A stretch of DNA of 64,000 bases from Phellopilus nigrolimitatus. Lineage: Eukaryota; Basidiomycota; Agaricomycetes; Hymenochaetales; Hymenochaetaceae. Position 1 is the first letter of the stretch. Each line of letters opens with the position of its first letter. Made by a program: the position numbers and the translations under genes. This document shows, piece by piece, positions 46,076-57,411 of this stretch. A model generated the notes under the pieces. The model ran no database searches. It was given only the letters and a program-made list of their open reading frames with translations, and had not been told where the DNA came from. The stretch lies in contig JAJOHG010000039.1 of NCBI GenBank assembly GCA_021029095.1, positions 62,001 through 126,000 of the forward strand, read 5' to 3'.

Positions 46076-46777
46076 GGGGGAACATAGAAATCAATCAAAT
46101 CAGACGAAAACAACTTTTCGAAGACAGGTTTACTGTATTTTGCAGTCATACATGTTGTAGCAGTACTATACAGTAGTATAAAAGAGAAATTAAAGGCTAA
46201 GCTAGACGTTTGCGTTGGCAATTTCTTCCATGATTGAGGTAGGAACAACTCGGTGTCCACAATAGCGCTTTGCGGCACATACGGCTTGTAAGTGAAAAAA
46301 GTAAAAAGAGATGGCTCACCGGCAAGTCTGCACTAAGGAAACAGAGTCAAGGCACTCCAGCATATTCTTTTCCATAATAGCTAGTGAGGATGTGCGTGGT
46401 GTAGCCCGATAACGTTGCTTTGTGAATTCTGTTGAAATTACCAAGTAAATGCAGTGGCTGATTATATTATATAATTACTAATATACAAATAAGACAGTGT
46501 AACGTCACGGTAACGCGGCCAAATTCTGGCAGATTTTTTTCCAAACCATGCTCAAACGTGCAGAAACGACATTTAGAGTACAAATAAATCAATTTTTTTT
46601 CGGGGTTATTTCTTCATAAAAACTTTTTTTTTCTGAAAACCCCTGCATCATTCAGTAGCTAGACACGATATCTTCATTATGTAGCTGTTAGAATGGTCCT
46701 TCGTGGAGTGTTGAGTGAGCAATAAAGTGAGCAAAAAAGGTGTCACACAGGTAGTCGAGATAGAATGTCGCCTACCT
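45971..46777. mobile_element. Element D: 807-bp TA-flanked element
   Basis: Perfect inverted ends of 23 bp beginning AGGTAGGCGACATTCTATCT, with TA on both sides (45969-45970, 46778-46779). The matching arm 1 site near 26345 reads ATTATTATTGC without the insert and with a single TA. The interior holds T12 followed by G26 (46043-46080), and two related CACGG...ACGCGGCCAAAT blocks near 46007 and 46505. No transposase frame. Confidence 0.9.
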
Positions 46778-47443
46778 TAATAATACTATTCTGACTACCA
46801 TATCAAGTAGGTACACGACCTTCCAGTTTAATCTGACTGTGAACATTTCGCATTAGGCAAGCGACCGGCAAATGCGCTGCTGACGGTACGGATCGTACGT
46901 GTATGATTCGACGAGTTTACGACACACTAGTAAGTTTTCTTTCCGAGTATAAACGTACATATGATAACAAAGCTAAACGAATTCATCTTATAAGCCAGAT
47001 ATCCCTGTTCTTCGACAATAAGTAAGGGCGCCTCACCAGGACCGCGATAAAGATACGGCCGTAATCCGTAAATACGGATACGATGCGGGGCCTTAGACTC
47101 ACATATCTCGCGCTAGATCATGACGCGAACTCCCGCTTTCCTTGCTTTGCAGGTAATGGTGGCCATGCGCTTCACTATTAAAAGGGGAAAACGGTCCGCG
47201 AATTCCAGGTGAACTTCGCGTTATGCTATTTGCCTCGCGGACGTCTAGAACAGGCACGGCGAGTTCTTCGACCATATCGTCACTTTCCTTGCAGGATCAG
47301 AAGCTCGAGTGCGACCCAGACATTTCCCTTGAAATACATACAACATATTGTGATTATTAGGCCGTTTACAATTTTACAGGTCGAGGCGCACAGAGCAGCT
47401 AAAGATCGCGCCAACACGGAACGAAGTCGCTTTACAGTGTCAC
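46778..47443. other. Oxygenase 3 downstream spacer
   Basis: Reversed match to 25675-26345 in arm 1. The part closest to the gene (47280-47443) also matches the flank of the oxygenase remnant at 40340-40498. No gene supported. Confidence 0.6.
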
Positions 47444-48384
47444 CTAGTCGTAGAAGACCAGCGCGCGGAGCTCGATGGACTGGCGCAGGGGCGCGTCGGG
47501 TGGCGTCGTGGGGTCGACGAACGCGGTGTGCGGCGTGTGCACCGCGACGCTCCCGTCGTCGATCGAGTCGAAGCTGCAAACGAGTGAGTAAATGCGCCGC
47601 TTTCTAGCGGTCTCGGTGGGACGCACCACTTGATGAGCAGGACCTCGTCCGTGCCCATGCCCCGCAGGTACTTCCACCTGTGTTCCGGGCTGTGCTTCAC
47701 GCTGTACGTCTCGCCGTCGTGGTCCGCGTACTTGAGCGTCGTGGGCACGAGGTCGCGCGCGGCGTCGACGGAGCGGTAGTCGCACAGCGCGAGCGGGAAG
47801 TCGAGCGCGGGGTGCACGATGGGCCGCCAGAGGTTGATTATCTGAAAGCGGCGGGCGAGCAGCGCCGGCGCGTCGCTGAGCGGGAGGTGCCGGTGCACGC
47901 GCGCGACGGCGGACTGGCGCGTCTGGTCGACATGTACGTGCGCCGCGGGCTGCCGCTTCTGCGGGCCGTCGTCGATCTCGCCCGGGCGGTTCCTGCGGAT
48001 CGCTGTGGGGAGTTGGTCAATAAATAACGTACAGGAATATGTGTCTGGGCAAGACTCACTGTGGTCGAAGAGCACGACGCGGCTAGCGCCCGTGAGGCGC
48101 TTCAGCAGCGCGGCGCTCTCGGGGTAGTACTCGTTCTCGACCTCCGCGTCATTTGCGAAGCTCGTGTGCCGCGCCGCGGCCTTGAAGAACTGGAAGCCGG
48201 CGGTGTCGAGCGCGACGGCGTCCTCCTTGCCGCGCAGATTCTCGATCTCGACCGCGTACGGGCGCAGCTCGTAGTTGCGCGCGCGCGCGCCCGTCGTGGG
48301 GTCGGCGTCGATGTGCTGGTAGGGCCGCGCGCCATCGGGTGGCGGGGTGAAGTACTTTAGGGTGGTCTGGACGGTGTCGGCCAT
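47444..48384 (-). CDS. AsaB/CmcJ-like non-heme iron oxygenase 3 (mosaic)
   Basis: Predicted 276 residues; exons (minus) 48384-48060, 48002-47627, 47573-47444. HVD 132-134 and H249 kept. The promoter, first 19 residues (MADTVQTTLKYFTPPPDGA) and 57-nt intron 1 match oxygenase 1, whereas the second half, including intron 2 and exon 3, matches oxygenase 2, its positional partner. A FANDAEVE patch in exon 1 is again oxygenase 1-like. This mosaic pattern suggests gene conversion or recombination between the two types. Same predicted activity as the others. Confidence 0.85.
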
Positions 48385-49048
48385 GGCGGTATGTGGGCGG
48401 TGCGTTGTGGACCTCGTGGAAGTGGCAGATGGGAGTTGAAGAGACCATGAAGCTGCTCTATATAACTGTTGTAAGTTACATGGCTGCTAAGTCAATACGT
48501 AGATGGTGTGCTTGGTTATGACGAAGCATTAAGCAGCTGGATGACTAAGCGAGACACGCCCTCACAAAGCATTACTACACCGAACTATGATAGCGAGTAT
48601 TCTTAGTGTACTTGCCATCTCGTCTACTGTCATATAACAAAGAGCTCCACGCATCCCAAGCTCATTGTATATCAGCTAAACCTATTTTCAGCTTGACTGA
48701 ATTGAGATGCATTGAAGCGCTTATATGCCCTTATCAATGTCTTACAAACTTGAAATTCGGGTATTCAGTGGAGGTAAGCAGGCTCGGCACTTGTAGAATC
48801 GACATGCATTCGCTCCCTGAATACTTGCACTGCTTAACTTGCAATAGTCAAACAAGGAACCTTGTATAAATTTATGTTTTGTTGATGTGCTTTCAAGTAA
48901 GTTCTTTTGGAACGTTCGAGACGGTGTGATATAGTATGCCTGCTTGGGTACGCGACAACGAAAGGGTGTTTGTTAATCATCGGATATTATTCTGTTTGTA
49001 TGTTCAGGATGTATGTATTCTGTAGTACGGTTGTGCTCGAATCTTTAT
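48385..49048. other. Oxygenase 3 upstream, matching oxygenase 1 upstream
   Basis: Reverse of 14650-15330 apart from the extra stretch there. The TATA-type box TATATAG is at 48458-48464 on the minus strand, 74 bp before the ATG. This segment has no counterpart in arm 1. Confidence 0.65.
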
Positions 49049-49252
49049 TCATTTATGCTCGCCATAAACTCTTTCGTCTACCACGCGAAGCGTTTCTGTC
49101 TGCGCCTCCTTCTTTTTAGGACCCTTTCCTTTGTGCAGCAGTATCTCTTGTGCAGGTGAAATATCAAGCACGTTTCCAACCTGCATTACAGGGCTCGTCG
49201 TATGACGTATGCCAACATTGATCAATTTCGCTTTCTGGATTTCCGAGGCCAT
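49049..49252 (-). CDS. Possible small protein, 67 residues
   Basis: MASEIQKAKLINVGIRH through VVDERVYGEHK, one exon. A related but broken version is at about 32213-32450, which shows that the frame was once longer-lived in the repeat, but two copies are too few to prove coding. Lys/Glu-rich, no domain recognised. Confidence 0.25.
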   Translation of the reverse strand: MASEIQKAKLINVGIRHTTSPVMQVGNVLDISPAQEILLHKGKGPKKKEAQTETLRVVDERVYGEHK

Positions 49253-50449
49253 TTAACGCCTACATTATGAGCCGTGTACTTGCGTACAGAATGGGAACTT
49301 CTGAGACTAACCGGCTAGCTTTACAGCGCTTTATTCTTTATGCAGAGAGCGGATAATGCAGGTGCGTGATATCTATTTCGTAAGCCAAAAGCTCGACACG
49401 CCTGCTTCTATCAAGAGCAAAAGGAGCCTCCCTTTTAAATGGGTTAATTTGGAAACCAGAATTTCAGGATTCTTGTGGTCATGTTTGTACGCGCATCGAG
49501 CCTGTGGGCTCCGATACTATGTAAATACTTTTGAGGAAGTAAACGTTGGCGTGCGTTAGGTTCAAGCCAGAAAATGGAGATTAGTTAAGCTTGAAGCACA
49601 CAAGGGGTGGATTTTATATTCAGCGTTGCTATTGGTGTGGCTCCATGCCATATTGCTAAGTTATCAGTAAGAAAGCAGATGAATGAACGCTTGATCAGTC
49701 TGTATGGACGCTGAGACCGGCGTCGCGCGTGACGTCATGCACACCAGCTCCCCGTCGGCTGCAACGATTTGTCTTGAATTTTTGGTGGGTGGAAAGTCAA
49801 TAGGACTAGTAAACTTTCAGTTTTCCACTTTCCCATCCGTTAAGAAGGTTGGCTATTTCGTGCAGCGAGCTTAATCGTCGATCCCGCGTCGATCCCTGAC
49901 GCGTTTCCATAGTCACGTGATATAATTTGACACTTGGCGTGTACAGTCAGTTGCGGACGTCCAGTCTTTGGACTGGAGAGAACAATCTGGAATTCATTTT
50001 CTGGTCGACGTAAAAAAATAAAAAATAAAAAATAAAAAACCCTGAAAACTCAATTGAGATGAAGAGAATCCAGGTGTCGATCAAGTAAGACATATTGTGG
50101 CTGACTGGGTCTATGGAGGCACTCTTTCCTTTCCGCTATTTTTTTAATAATGTTAAACACTAATTTAATAGTAGTAGAGTAAATGACAGAGGCTGAAACA
50201 AAATAGGCATTCATCCGATAAGATAGGATGTATATGGTTCAAAAACAAATCATACTCCTCTTCATTCGGTACTGTCATCCTCCCTGCGGCGCTTTTCTCC
50301 AACAGACGAACAAGATTGGGAATGGGGTACGTTTCCGCCGACGTGTCCGACATTGTCGTTTGACTGAGCCACGCCAAGTACGTCGACGCCGCTCCCGGAT
50401 GCATGGGTCCCATATACCGATATTATACATCGGTGAGACGTGACCTCTT
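49253..50449. other. Unit U and FunK1 3' spacer
   Basis: 49290-49560 is unit U; 49690-50449 mirrors 23916-24600 of arm 1. 50012-50040 is an (A)nT microsatellite (AAAAAATAAAAAATAAAAAA type), absent from arm 1. Confidence 0.6.
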
Positions 50450-52987
50450 CTAGTTCAGAGGGAATCGGAACCACCTCGCCGGATCCTGCCAGCGCTCACG
50501 TGCTCTCTTCAGGTTGATAGTCACGTCGCCCTCCTTCCGCACGCGGACGATCGCCTCCAGGAATAATCTCTTCATCATTTCGTGTGCGTGGTCTGCGGGA
50601 ATATCATCTTTCCAGTATGCCCATTTTACGTTCAAGTACCGTGACATCCTCAGCAGCATCCCAGCGACAAGTTTAAGCTTTGGATGGAGTCGTTTCTCCC
50701 AATTCTCGAGGCTGGATTCGTATAAGAACCCGAACCTTACATCGTAAGTGTCGCCAGGATTATGGTGTTCCATGTTTTCCACAAAATGATTATATTCGCG
50801 CGTCGGTCTGTCCTCGTCTCCTACGCAGGCGCGGCACAGAATGTAAGCGTAAAGCCAGAAGACGGACTCCATATCAAGATATGAGAGGTGCTCGAATGGC
50901 ACTTTTTCTTTAGGCTCAACGATGAAAGGTGACTTGTTGATTTCACTGACATAATCGTCGTGTCTCTTCTGGCCGTATGCACTGATATACAGTGCTCGCG
51001 CTTCGTCGGAAATCAGAGGAAATTTTATTCTTTTATGATCACCATCCCCGGAGAATGCGCCGGTACTGACGGCCATCGCGATATACATTGGAGTCCCCTG
51101 TGGAACGTTAGCAATGAATTTGGGAACAGGAAAACCTAATACGTACCGTCATGTCTGTCAAAGGAGCTCCCGATCCGAGCAGTGCCGCGTTATCCCAGTC
51201 GATCAACATGGCAATTTCCTTCACATTTTCGCTGAATGGTATGTCTGAATGAAGTTCAACGTAAAAAGTGACAGAACATAGCGCACAGGGTAGGGTCCAA
51301 CACTTGTTCGATGTACTTCGTGACCTTGGGATTTTGCTTCTTCGTGTCGTCAGGTTTATGCTTCGGGTTAATGACAATGTTGCTCTTGCTGATGTCGCGA
51401 TGCAATGAATCGCGGTCCATCACGCAGAACTGGTGTACTGAAAGCCGAAGAAAGCGAGGTGCATACAGTTAGCCTGCGTAAGCAAGGTCGGACAAAAAAA
51501 AAAGGAAATTGCTTACTGTGGACGATGTCGAAGCCGATCTTCAGCAATTGCAAAAGCGAGGTGCATTCTTCCAGCGCGTCCCCATAGCTCTCTAGGATGG
51601 CCCTGACCTTCACTCTCTGAGGGATTTTTTTCTCATGCACTTGGCTGGCATAGTCATCTTCCATTTCTGACTCGCCATCGTCAGATGCATTTCCGGTCTT
51701 AACATCGTCGGCTGCCTCTCCACTTTCCATCTCCTCATGGTGTGGCTGAACACTCTCAATAGTGGAGTCAGCATCCTTGACGTCTTCTCCGTCACGTGTG
51801 ATAGCTTTATTTTCAATCCTTTCCGTTCCGCAGCTGGATTCATCTGGTACGTCTTTGTACTGCCACAGCAAGTTCGAAGTCCCACAGAATATCACTCCGG
51901 AATGTTTCCTCGAAGTCTCCAACTTCTGGGGCGATCCGTCGGCTTTTGTAACCGCCACCTCCTCGTAGCTGCCTGGATGGACGACGCCAGGAACGTAGCC
52001 CTCTTCGTGTATCTTCTCGAGGACCGCGTCCTCAGTGAAACACATTTTCTTGACCCGCCAAAGGTCCCTGATGATGTAAGATCCACTCTGAAGGATCCAC
52101 GTCTGTTTACCCCACGCAAGCGCCGAGAACAGCCTGAATGCTTCCATTTCTCCCTGTGCGGTCTTGATGGTCCACGCTAGCTTTCCTTTCTCCTCCTTCA
52201 ATAACCGTATAGTGTAATCGCGCTGCGGCAGGTCGTCGACGGCGTCGTAGAGCGTGTGCAAGAAGTAGAATAAGAGATGGACGTCCTTATCCCATTCGTA
52301 TTGCTTCGAGTATACAAGCCGCGATGCGTCGGACCAGCAGAAGCGGAAGATTTCGGCGGTGCACGTCATATAGAGGAGCCCGGCGATGTCGGGTCTCTCG
52401 CGAGGCAGGCCTCGTGCGTACGCGGCTGCTCGGTCAGATAGCTCAGGATTTAAAAGCTCGACATCGACGAAGGAAACGAGCTCAGTCTCAGTCGTCCTCC
52501 AGCTCTTGGACGTAGGAGCCCTAGTAGTTTTGTCGCGAATCACATCCTCGCCGGCACTCTAATTTGTCCCACACAGCGACCAGATCCGGCTCGTTAACAG
52601 TGTCGTTCTTCTCGTCTTCCATACCGTCATCTACCGTGTGAAAACGACTCGGATGAAACAATATGCAGTCACCTGTGCAGGGATATGAATAACGAGTTGA
52701 GGCTGCAGTAGATATAGATGCGAATTACTCACCATCGTCGCCGATGTTATTTGACCGGCGACATGAAGGCTCACGCGGGAGAGGATATTCAAAATCGGTT
52801 CGTATAAATCGTGTTCTGTGCCCTCTCCCATGTAGCTTTGGTCCGCCACAGCCGCCATACGGTCTATGTTCTCTTTGTAGAAAGTACTAAACTCATCTGA
52901 CGAGTCGACCATTGACGGATCGACGCGAAGATATTTCTCGTGGAAGTCCTCGTCTCTCTTGATGTCCGCATAGTCGAGGACCGTCAT
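50450..52987 (-). pseudogene. FunK1-type kinase, frameshifted copy
   Basis: Mirror partner of the intact FunK1 gene. Start MTVLDYADIKRDEDFHEKYL at 52987 and splice sites are kept, but one base is missing just before the first intron (AAATAACATC against AAATTAACATC, near 52752), and one extra base lies at about 52560, with stops in the shifted frame between them. Downstream everything is open: HRDIS, IDWDNA and a C-terminus ending ARWFRFPLN at 50450. A protein started at an internal ATG could still carry the whole catalytic core. The call assumes no rescue by alternative splicing. Confidence 0.7.
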
Positions 52988-53350
52988 CTTGGACTGCACC
53001 GCCGAGTCAGCAAGCGAGCAGCGTTGTATCCTTCTGGTGGGGAGTGTCATTTTTTCATTAGTTGTTGGTGTTCAAGTAATTGGATGTCAACTTACCAATT
53101 GAAGGTTGGTGCGCGTCGAAAATTCAGAGCGCGGTGACTGGGGGGGATCGTGGTTGAGAAATAGTGGCGGAAAGACGCGTTGTGAAACTCGAAGTCGCGT
53201 TGTCTATTGTTCTCACGTGATCGTGCCAGTTTGTGGCATGTGGCTGAAACTCCGAGTTCAAAAAGCGCGCGGCCGATCGTATGCGACATACAGTCAACCC
53301 ACACCTGCACTTCAGCATAGGCACAATTTGTCCTCCAGCGCACCTCCATC
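52988..53350. promoter_or_regulatory. Shared divergent promoter, FunK1 copy 2 and F-box 8
   Basis: Mirror of 21038-21394. CTCACGTGATC is at 53212, then the block CGCGCGGCCGATCGTATGCG. The 5' UTR intron signals (GTAAGTTG near 53092 on minus; CCAG acceptor) are kept. Confidence 0.6.
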
Positions 53351-54790
53351 ATGCCATTTAGAACCAACAGCAATACTGCCGAGGACCATAAGCGGCGTGT
53401 TCGGCCCAGACTTGAAAATCATCCGAACACCGAGTCCGCCTCTCCCTCATCCCAGCCTTCAATGGCGGATGAGAGCACTCTCATCCAGGCCCACCGCATG
53501 CCCGCTCCATTTTCCTCTCATAGAGCCCTTGCGATTTCCGAAGTCTTGCTCCATATATTCTCGTACTTCACATACACCGATCTTGGCGTTGTCTCATACA
53601 CGAGGATCGCACCCGTGGCCGTATCTCAAGTCAACCATCAGTGGAGACTCGTCGCTCTATCCTTTTCCCGCTTGTGGGCAAGCTTTGGATTCATGATGAG
53701 TGGCTCTGACTTCGACGGGACATCCCTCCGTACGGCCGAGGGCGAAATAGTGAACCTGGGGCTGGTGGAAAAGTGGTGGAACCGTTTCCTCGACAGGTCG
53801 CGAAACGCAGATTTGACGGTCATAATCGGATCTTGGGGCACCTTGAGGAATGAAAATATGTGCAGCTTGGAAAACTACCGGATTATACGCTCTATCACTG
53901 ACGAGACTGTCCTCAAACACGGAAGTCGGCTAGAGTTCCTCCAATTGCGCTTTCTCTTTAATCATTATCCGATACCTCGTGATCCTGAGGAGGGTCCGTG
54001 TATAAAGGATATGCCAAGACTTAAATGGCTGCACCTTGCGAGCTCGTGTAATGTGAATGTTGATATAGGTCCGAAAAGCATGCCCAATCTTACAGAGCTC
54101 GATTGCGCTGGTTTTATTGAGCGTCCTTTCCAAGCCCCCCAAACACAATTGTTGACCTTGTCGGTTCACCTCTTTGGGGTCTCTGCTGTCGTCGTACCGG
54201 AATGGAACAATTTGAAAGAGATCCTACGCCTTTCCCCGTATTTGAGGAAAGTGTCGTGCAGCTTCGCTTTTGTACGCTTCGATCTTGGAAACCTCGAGCC
54301 GCTGTCGAGTCGTCGACGGCGGCTCGAAGCTTTGCGTTTACAGGCCCTTCAGGAAGTGCATTTCAAGTTCATATACCCAATTCCACGATTTACACGCCAA
54401 GTTCTGGATATTCTCGAACTTCCAGGGCTTGTTTGTCTCGAGTTCGGAATAGACGCAGAGCTGCCCGGCGCATGGGCGGGCATCGACGCTCTCCTACTTC
54501 GCTCACGAGCACCGCTGAAGACACTCATCCTTACGCACGTCGGCTCTTCGTCCGACATTGCCAAATCGCCTCGAGTAAATGACGATCGCATTTTGAGAAT
54601 TCTGCGCGCCGCACCACACCTGGAGAACGTGGATCTGCGACGAATTGATATCGGGGATTACTTGCGCGGGGTTCTGGATCCTGAGGATGCGTCTGTCCGC
54701 CAGCATCTAGGTATACTCCCCAAGTTGCGCAGCGTTGATATTACGCCTCGTCTCGGATCTGTTGAAGCGACACAGATAGGGCTTGCTTGA
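53351..54790 (+). CDS. F-box protein, paralogue 8 (arm 2 partner of F-box 3)
   Basis: Predicted 479 residues, one exon, F-box at 58-115. Full-length tail (GSVEATQIGLA). Compared with its partner, the region around residues 200-330 is the most divergent and carries insertions (HYPIPRDPEE; SSRRRRLEALRLQ), while the first 160 and last 100 residues are very similar. Variation concentrated in the presumed substrate-binding part is what one would expect of a diversifying adaptor; no test of selection was possible. Confidence 0.8.
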   Translation: MPFRTNSNTAEDHKRRVRPRLENHPNTESASPSSQPSMADESTLIQAHRMPAPFSSHRALAISEVLLHIFSYFTYTDLGVVSYTRIAPVAVSQVNHQWRLVALSFSRLWASFGFMMSGSDFDGTSLRTAEGEIVNLGLVEKWWNRFLDRSRNADLTVIIGSWGTLRNENMCSLENYRIIRSITDETVLKHGSRLEFLQLRFLFNHYPIPRDPEEGPCIKDMPRLKWLHLASSCNVNVDIGPKSMPNLTELDCAGFIERPFQAPQTQLLTLSVHLFGVSAVVVPEWNNLKEILRLSPYLRKVSCSFAFVRFDLGNLEPLSSRRRRLEALRLQALQEVHFKFIYPIPRFTRQVLDILELPGLVCLEFGIDAELPGAWAGIDALLLRSRAPLKTLILTHVGSSSDIAKSPRVNDDRILRILRAAPHLENVDLRRIDIGDYLRGVLDPEDASVRQHLGILPKLRSVDITPRLGSVEATQIGLA

Positions 54791-55387
54791 TCAAGTTGGC
54801 TCCGATCATGGGGGTAGCGAAGGGTTGCAACGCACGATTGGATTGGAAACGTCGTCGGAGATTGACGAATGAAGAAGGAAGAAATGCGAAGTGTTGACTG
54901 ATTTAAAAGTGAGATTTCTCTCAAATGTGTATGCGATTTACTGGGAACGGCGGAATGTTCATAATAAAACTGATAGCTTTGTCTCTCCATATCATGATTT
55001 CCCGAGTCACATATCTCCTGTTAGTTTATGTCGCGATTTCCTGTTTCTCTTGCTCAGCAGGATATGACGGTCATACGTTTCACTTCTGAAAAAGCGGGAC
55101 AGTCCAGAGATAAGGAATGTGGACCTCTTGGACTGGCCGTACCAATATGTCTCATATATAATCCAGCCAAGTAGCCCACTTGTCGTGTTTCTACATTTCG
55201 GAAATTGAAGGCTCGCATCAACAGTGAGTCCAAAGGGCAAGGATTACCATAAAAGTATCGACACCTTCCGCGTTCAGGCATGACGACAATTTGGGGCCGA
55301 TGACGACAAGTCACATGATCTCGGCGCCCCAGCACCACAAACGCGCGTCATAGATTGTGTCGGCGCCCGAACTCTGAATCTCCCAGA
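54791..55387. other. F-box 8 3' flank, outer end of arm 2
   Basis: 54791-55040 mirrors 19366-19609 of arm 1 (CATATCATGATTTCC... against GGAAATCATGATATGG). Beyond about 55040 the match stops. 55060-55387 holds nothing recognised. Confidence 0.6.
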
Positions 55388-55392
55388 TATAA
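55388..55392 (+). promoter_or_regulatory. TATA-like box of small hydrophilic protein gene
   Basis: TATAA (in CAGATATAAGG) about 105 bp before the ATG at 55495. Confidence 0.45.
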
Positions 55393-55494
55393 GGCGCGCA
55401 CACGGGCTTCCTCTCCTCCAATACACGTTTTATACACGCCTCGCACACGCCCAGACTCCAGCCACTTCATCTACCGATACACGTACTTAACAAC

Positions 55495-55849
55495 ATGGCC
55501 TCCAACCAGTCCTCCGACGCCGGAAACGCTGCTCAGAACGCCAACCCCGGCAACGGCGGCAGCGGTGGAGACGCCCTCGACAAGGGTGTCGACTTCGCCG
55601 AGAAGAAGAGCGGCCACGAGATGGTGCGTACATATACATATCGTTCTACGTTTCCGCTCGATTTGCTGACAACATTTGTCTTTTCTAGAACCCTTCGACC
55701 ACGGAGAAGATCAGCGACGGGATACGCACCGGATTCAAGAAAATGACTGGTAAATACTTAAGATTACTGGCTGTTTTTTCTTGCTCGGTGCTGAACTCTG
55801 TCGTGTCTCAGGCAAGGACGTTCCCATCAAAGACCAGGAATATAAATGA
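55495..55849 (+). CDS. Small hydrophilic protein, 75 residues
   Basis: Exons 55495-55623, 55689-55749, 55812-55849; frame closes at 76 codons. Starts MASNQSSDAGNAAQNANPGN, Gly/Asn-rich, then DKGVDFAEKKSGHEM and a Lys-rich amphipathic part (EKISDGIRTGFKKMTGKDV). No signal peptide or membrane segment. The size and composition resemble small stress- or starvation-induced fungal proteins, but I do not recognise a named family. Confidence 0.7.
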
Positions 55850-57411
55850 ATGGTCGGTTGCTCCGCTGCTCCGACACATCGCAGCTCATTTTTCCTCGAG
55901 TCTGGACTGAAGATTATCGTATTGTTAAGTAACAAATGACTGCACTTGTATGTATTACTAGAAGATGTCGAAACGTCGTGAATGCCTTCTGCAGAGATAA
56001 TTTGAATCCGAAAGCCAATACGTACAGCAATAAGTCAATGGCGTCCCAGCGATGGCCCCTAGAGCACATCGTTACGCTATCGTCGGGTTTTTTTTTTCAC
56101 CGGTGTTCTCGAGAGATACCAAAACATCGGCTTTGACACTCGTGAACTTGATTCAAGGGAGAACAGGATGGGATGATTGACCGACAGCTGTCGAGCCGAC
56201 GAACGGTCTCGCCATTGATATTTGTATTGATATTTATATCGTTCTCTTACAACTTTTGCCAAAGTACCACGAGCAATCTCATCGATGTCCTTCGCTCGTG
56301 TTCGCCATCGCCATTGCCAGTCAGCCTGAACAAGTCGTTCGCCTCCGTCGAAATTATACGCGGCGGCCTGCGCACCGACATGATTGAGTATTTCGCAGCA
56401 GCATCCCAATTCCCGTTTTTAAATTCAGCAATATCTGCGGAGACGTACTGCTTCAGGAATGTATAGAAAGCCTGTGCGATTTCGACCTGCCTCGGTCAGC
56501 GGCCCGCGGGGAGACACTGAGACTATAGCAGTAGCAGGCATCGGCGGCGGTCGCGCTGCGAGACTGCAATCCGCTAGCGATGAAAAGGGGACGAGAGCCG
56601 ATGTCTTCCTTCATTTGATCGTTTTGCGGGCGGCAGATAGCAGCTCAACGCGCGGTCCTATATAATTTGCTACGGGCGACCAGCGTTGGTGAAGGAAAGG
56701 TTAGAATGCATAGCTCATCGGGGAGTTTTGGGTACGCTGAACGACTCCGCATATGATGGACGAAAATCTGGCTTGTAAGATGATCACTGGTCGTTCGACG
56801 AGCGGAAACGCGATTCTACTCCGCTGTTGGCCTGACACTGACGACTAGTTGTGCTCAACTGCCGTGCTAGAGACGTGCTTTCTTCCGAACAAGTTCTACA
56901 GGTCCTCGCACTTCTTTCGGAGCATTGTCTGAGCGATTTCGAAGCTGAATAAAAAACCGTACGAGGTCGAGTGTGATCACTAAGTCGAATTAGACTAGAC
57001 AAGAGATCCAGACGGCACTGTCGATGCACGCTCACATCGAGGCTCAAAGTGACGATTCCGCAGTTTGAGTTGCGATGTCCATCCCCATCCGAGGAGAACG
57101 CCGTGGCCGAATAGGATGTTTCCGAAGAAGTCTTGGACATCTGGCAAGAGATGTCCAGTAGCGCTGCAATCTCAGCATAAATAGCTCGGGCTAGCAATAA
57201 TTGGGCAGTCCGTTCGACAAGATATCTCAGTATAAACAGCACCCGGTCGAGTATCGCTGTAGAACATGATGGAAGGGGTAAGAGTGCCGTAGTACTTATC
57301 CATCGGTTGGCACGCACGCGGTGTCCGAGTCGCTGTGCCGCACATTCTGCAACCTACCACCACGGTCTACGACATAACTCATCTTGCATTCAGAAATCCC
57401 GAACCTGAAAA
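55850..57411. other. Long intergenic region, no supported gene
   Basis: 1.56 kb. The longest open stretch is 177 codons on minus (56784-57317), Ser/Arg-rich, with no recognisable domain or splice partner; I leave it out. No repeat shared with the F-box island. Confidence 0.45.

Larger units (their letters stand above)
40860..55040. repeat. Inverted segmental duplication, arm 2
   Basis: Mirror image of arm 1 (19366-32480): unit U, F-box 7 (plus), F-box 6 (plus), element A, oxygenase 3 (minus), FunK1 (minus), F-box 8 (plus). Arm-specific features are element B at 41512, element D at 45971, and an extra segment of about 1.2 kb at 48440-49680 whose sequence matches the oxygenase 1 upstream region and unit U. 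Confidence 0.85.

Noticed and set aside
56784..57317. 177-codon minus frame
   Set aside because: Ser/Arg-rich, no domain, no supporting splice or promoter signal; not enough to call a gene.
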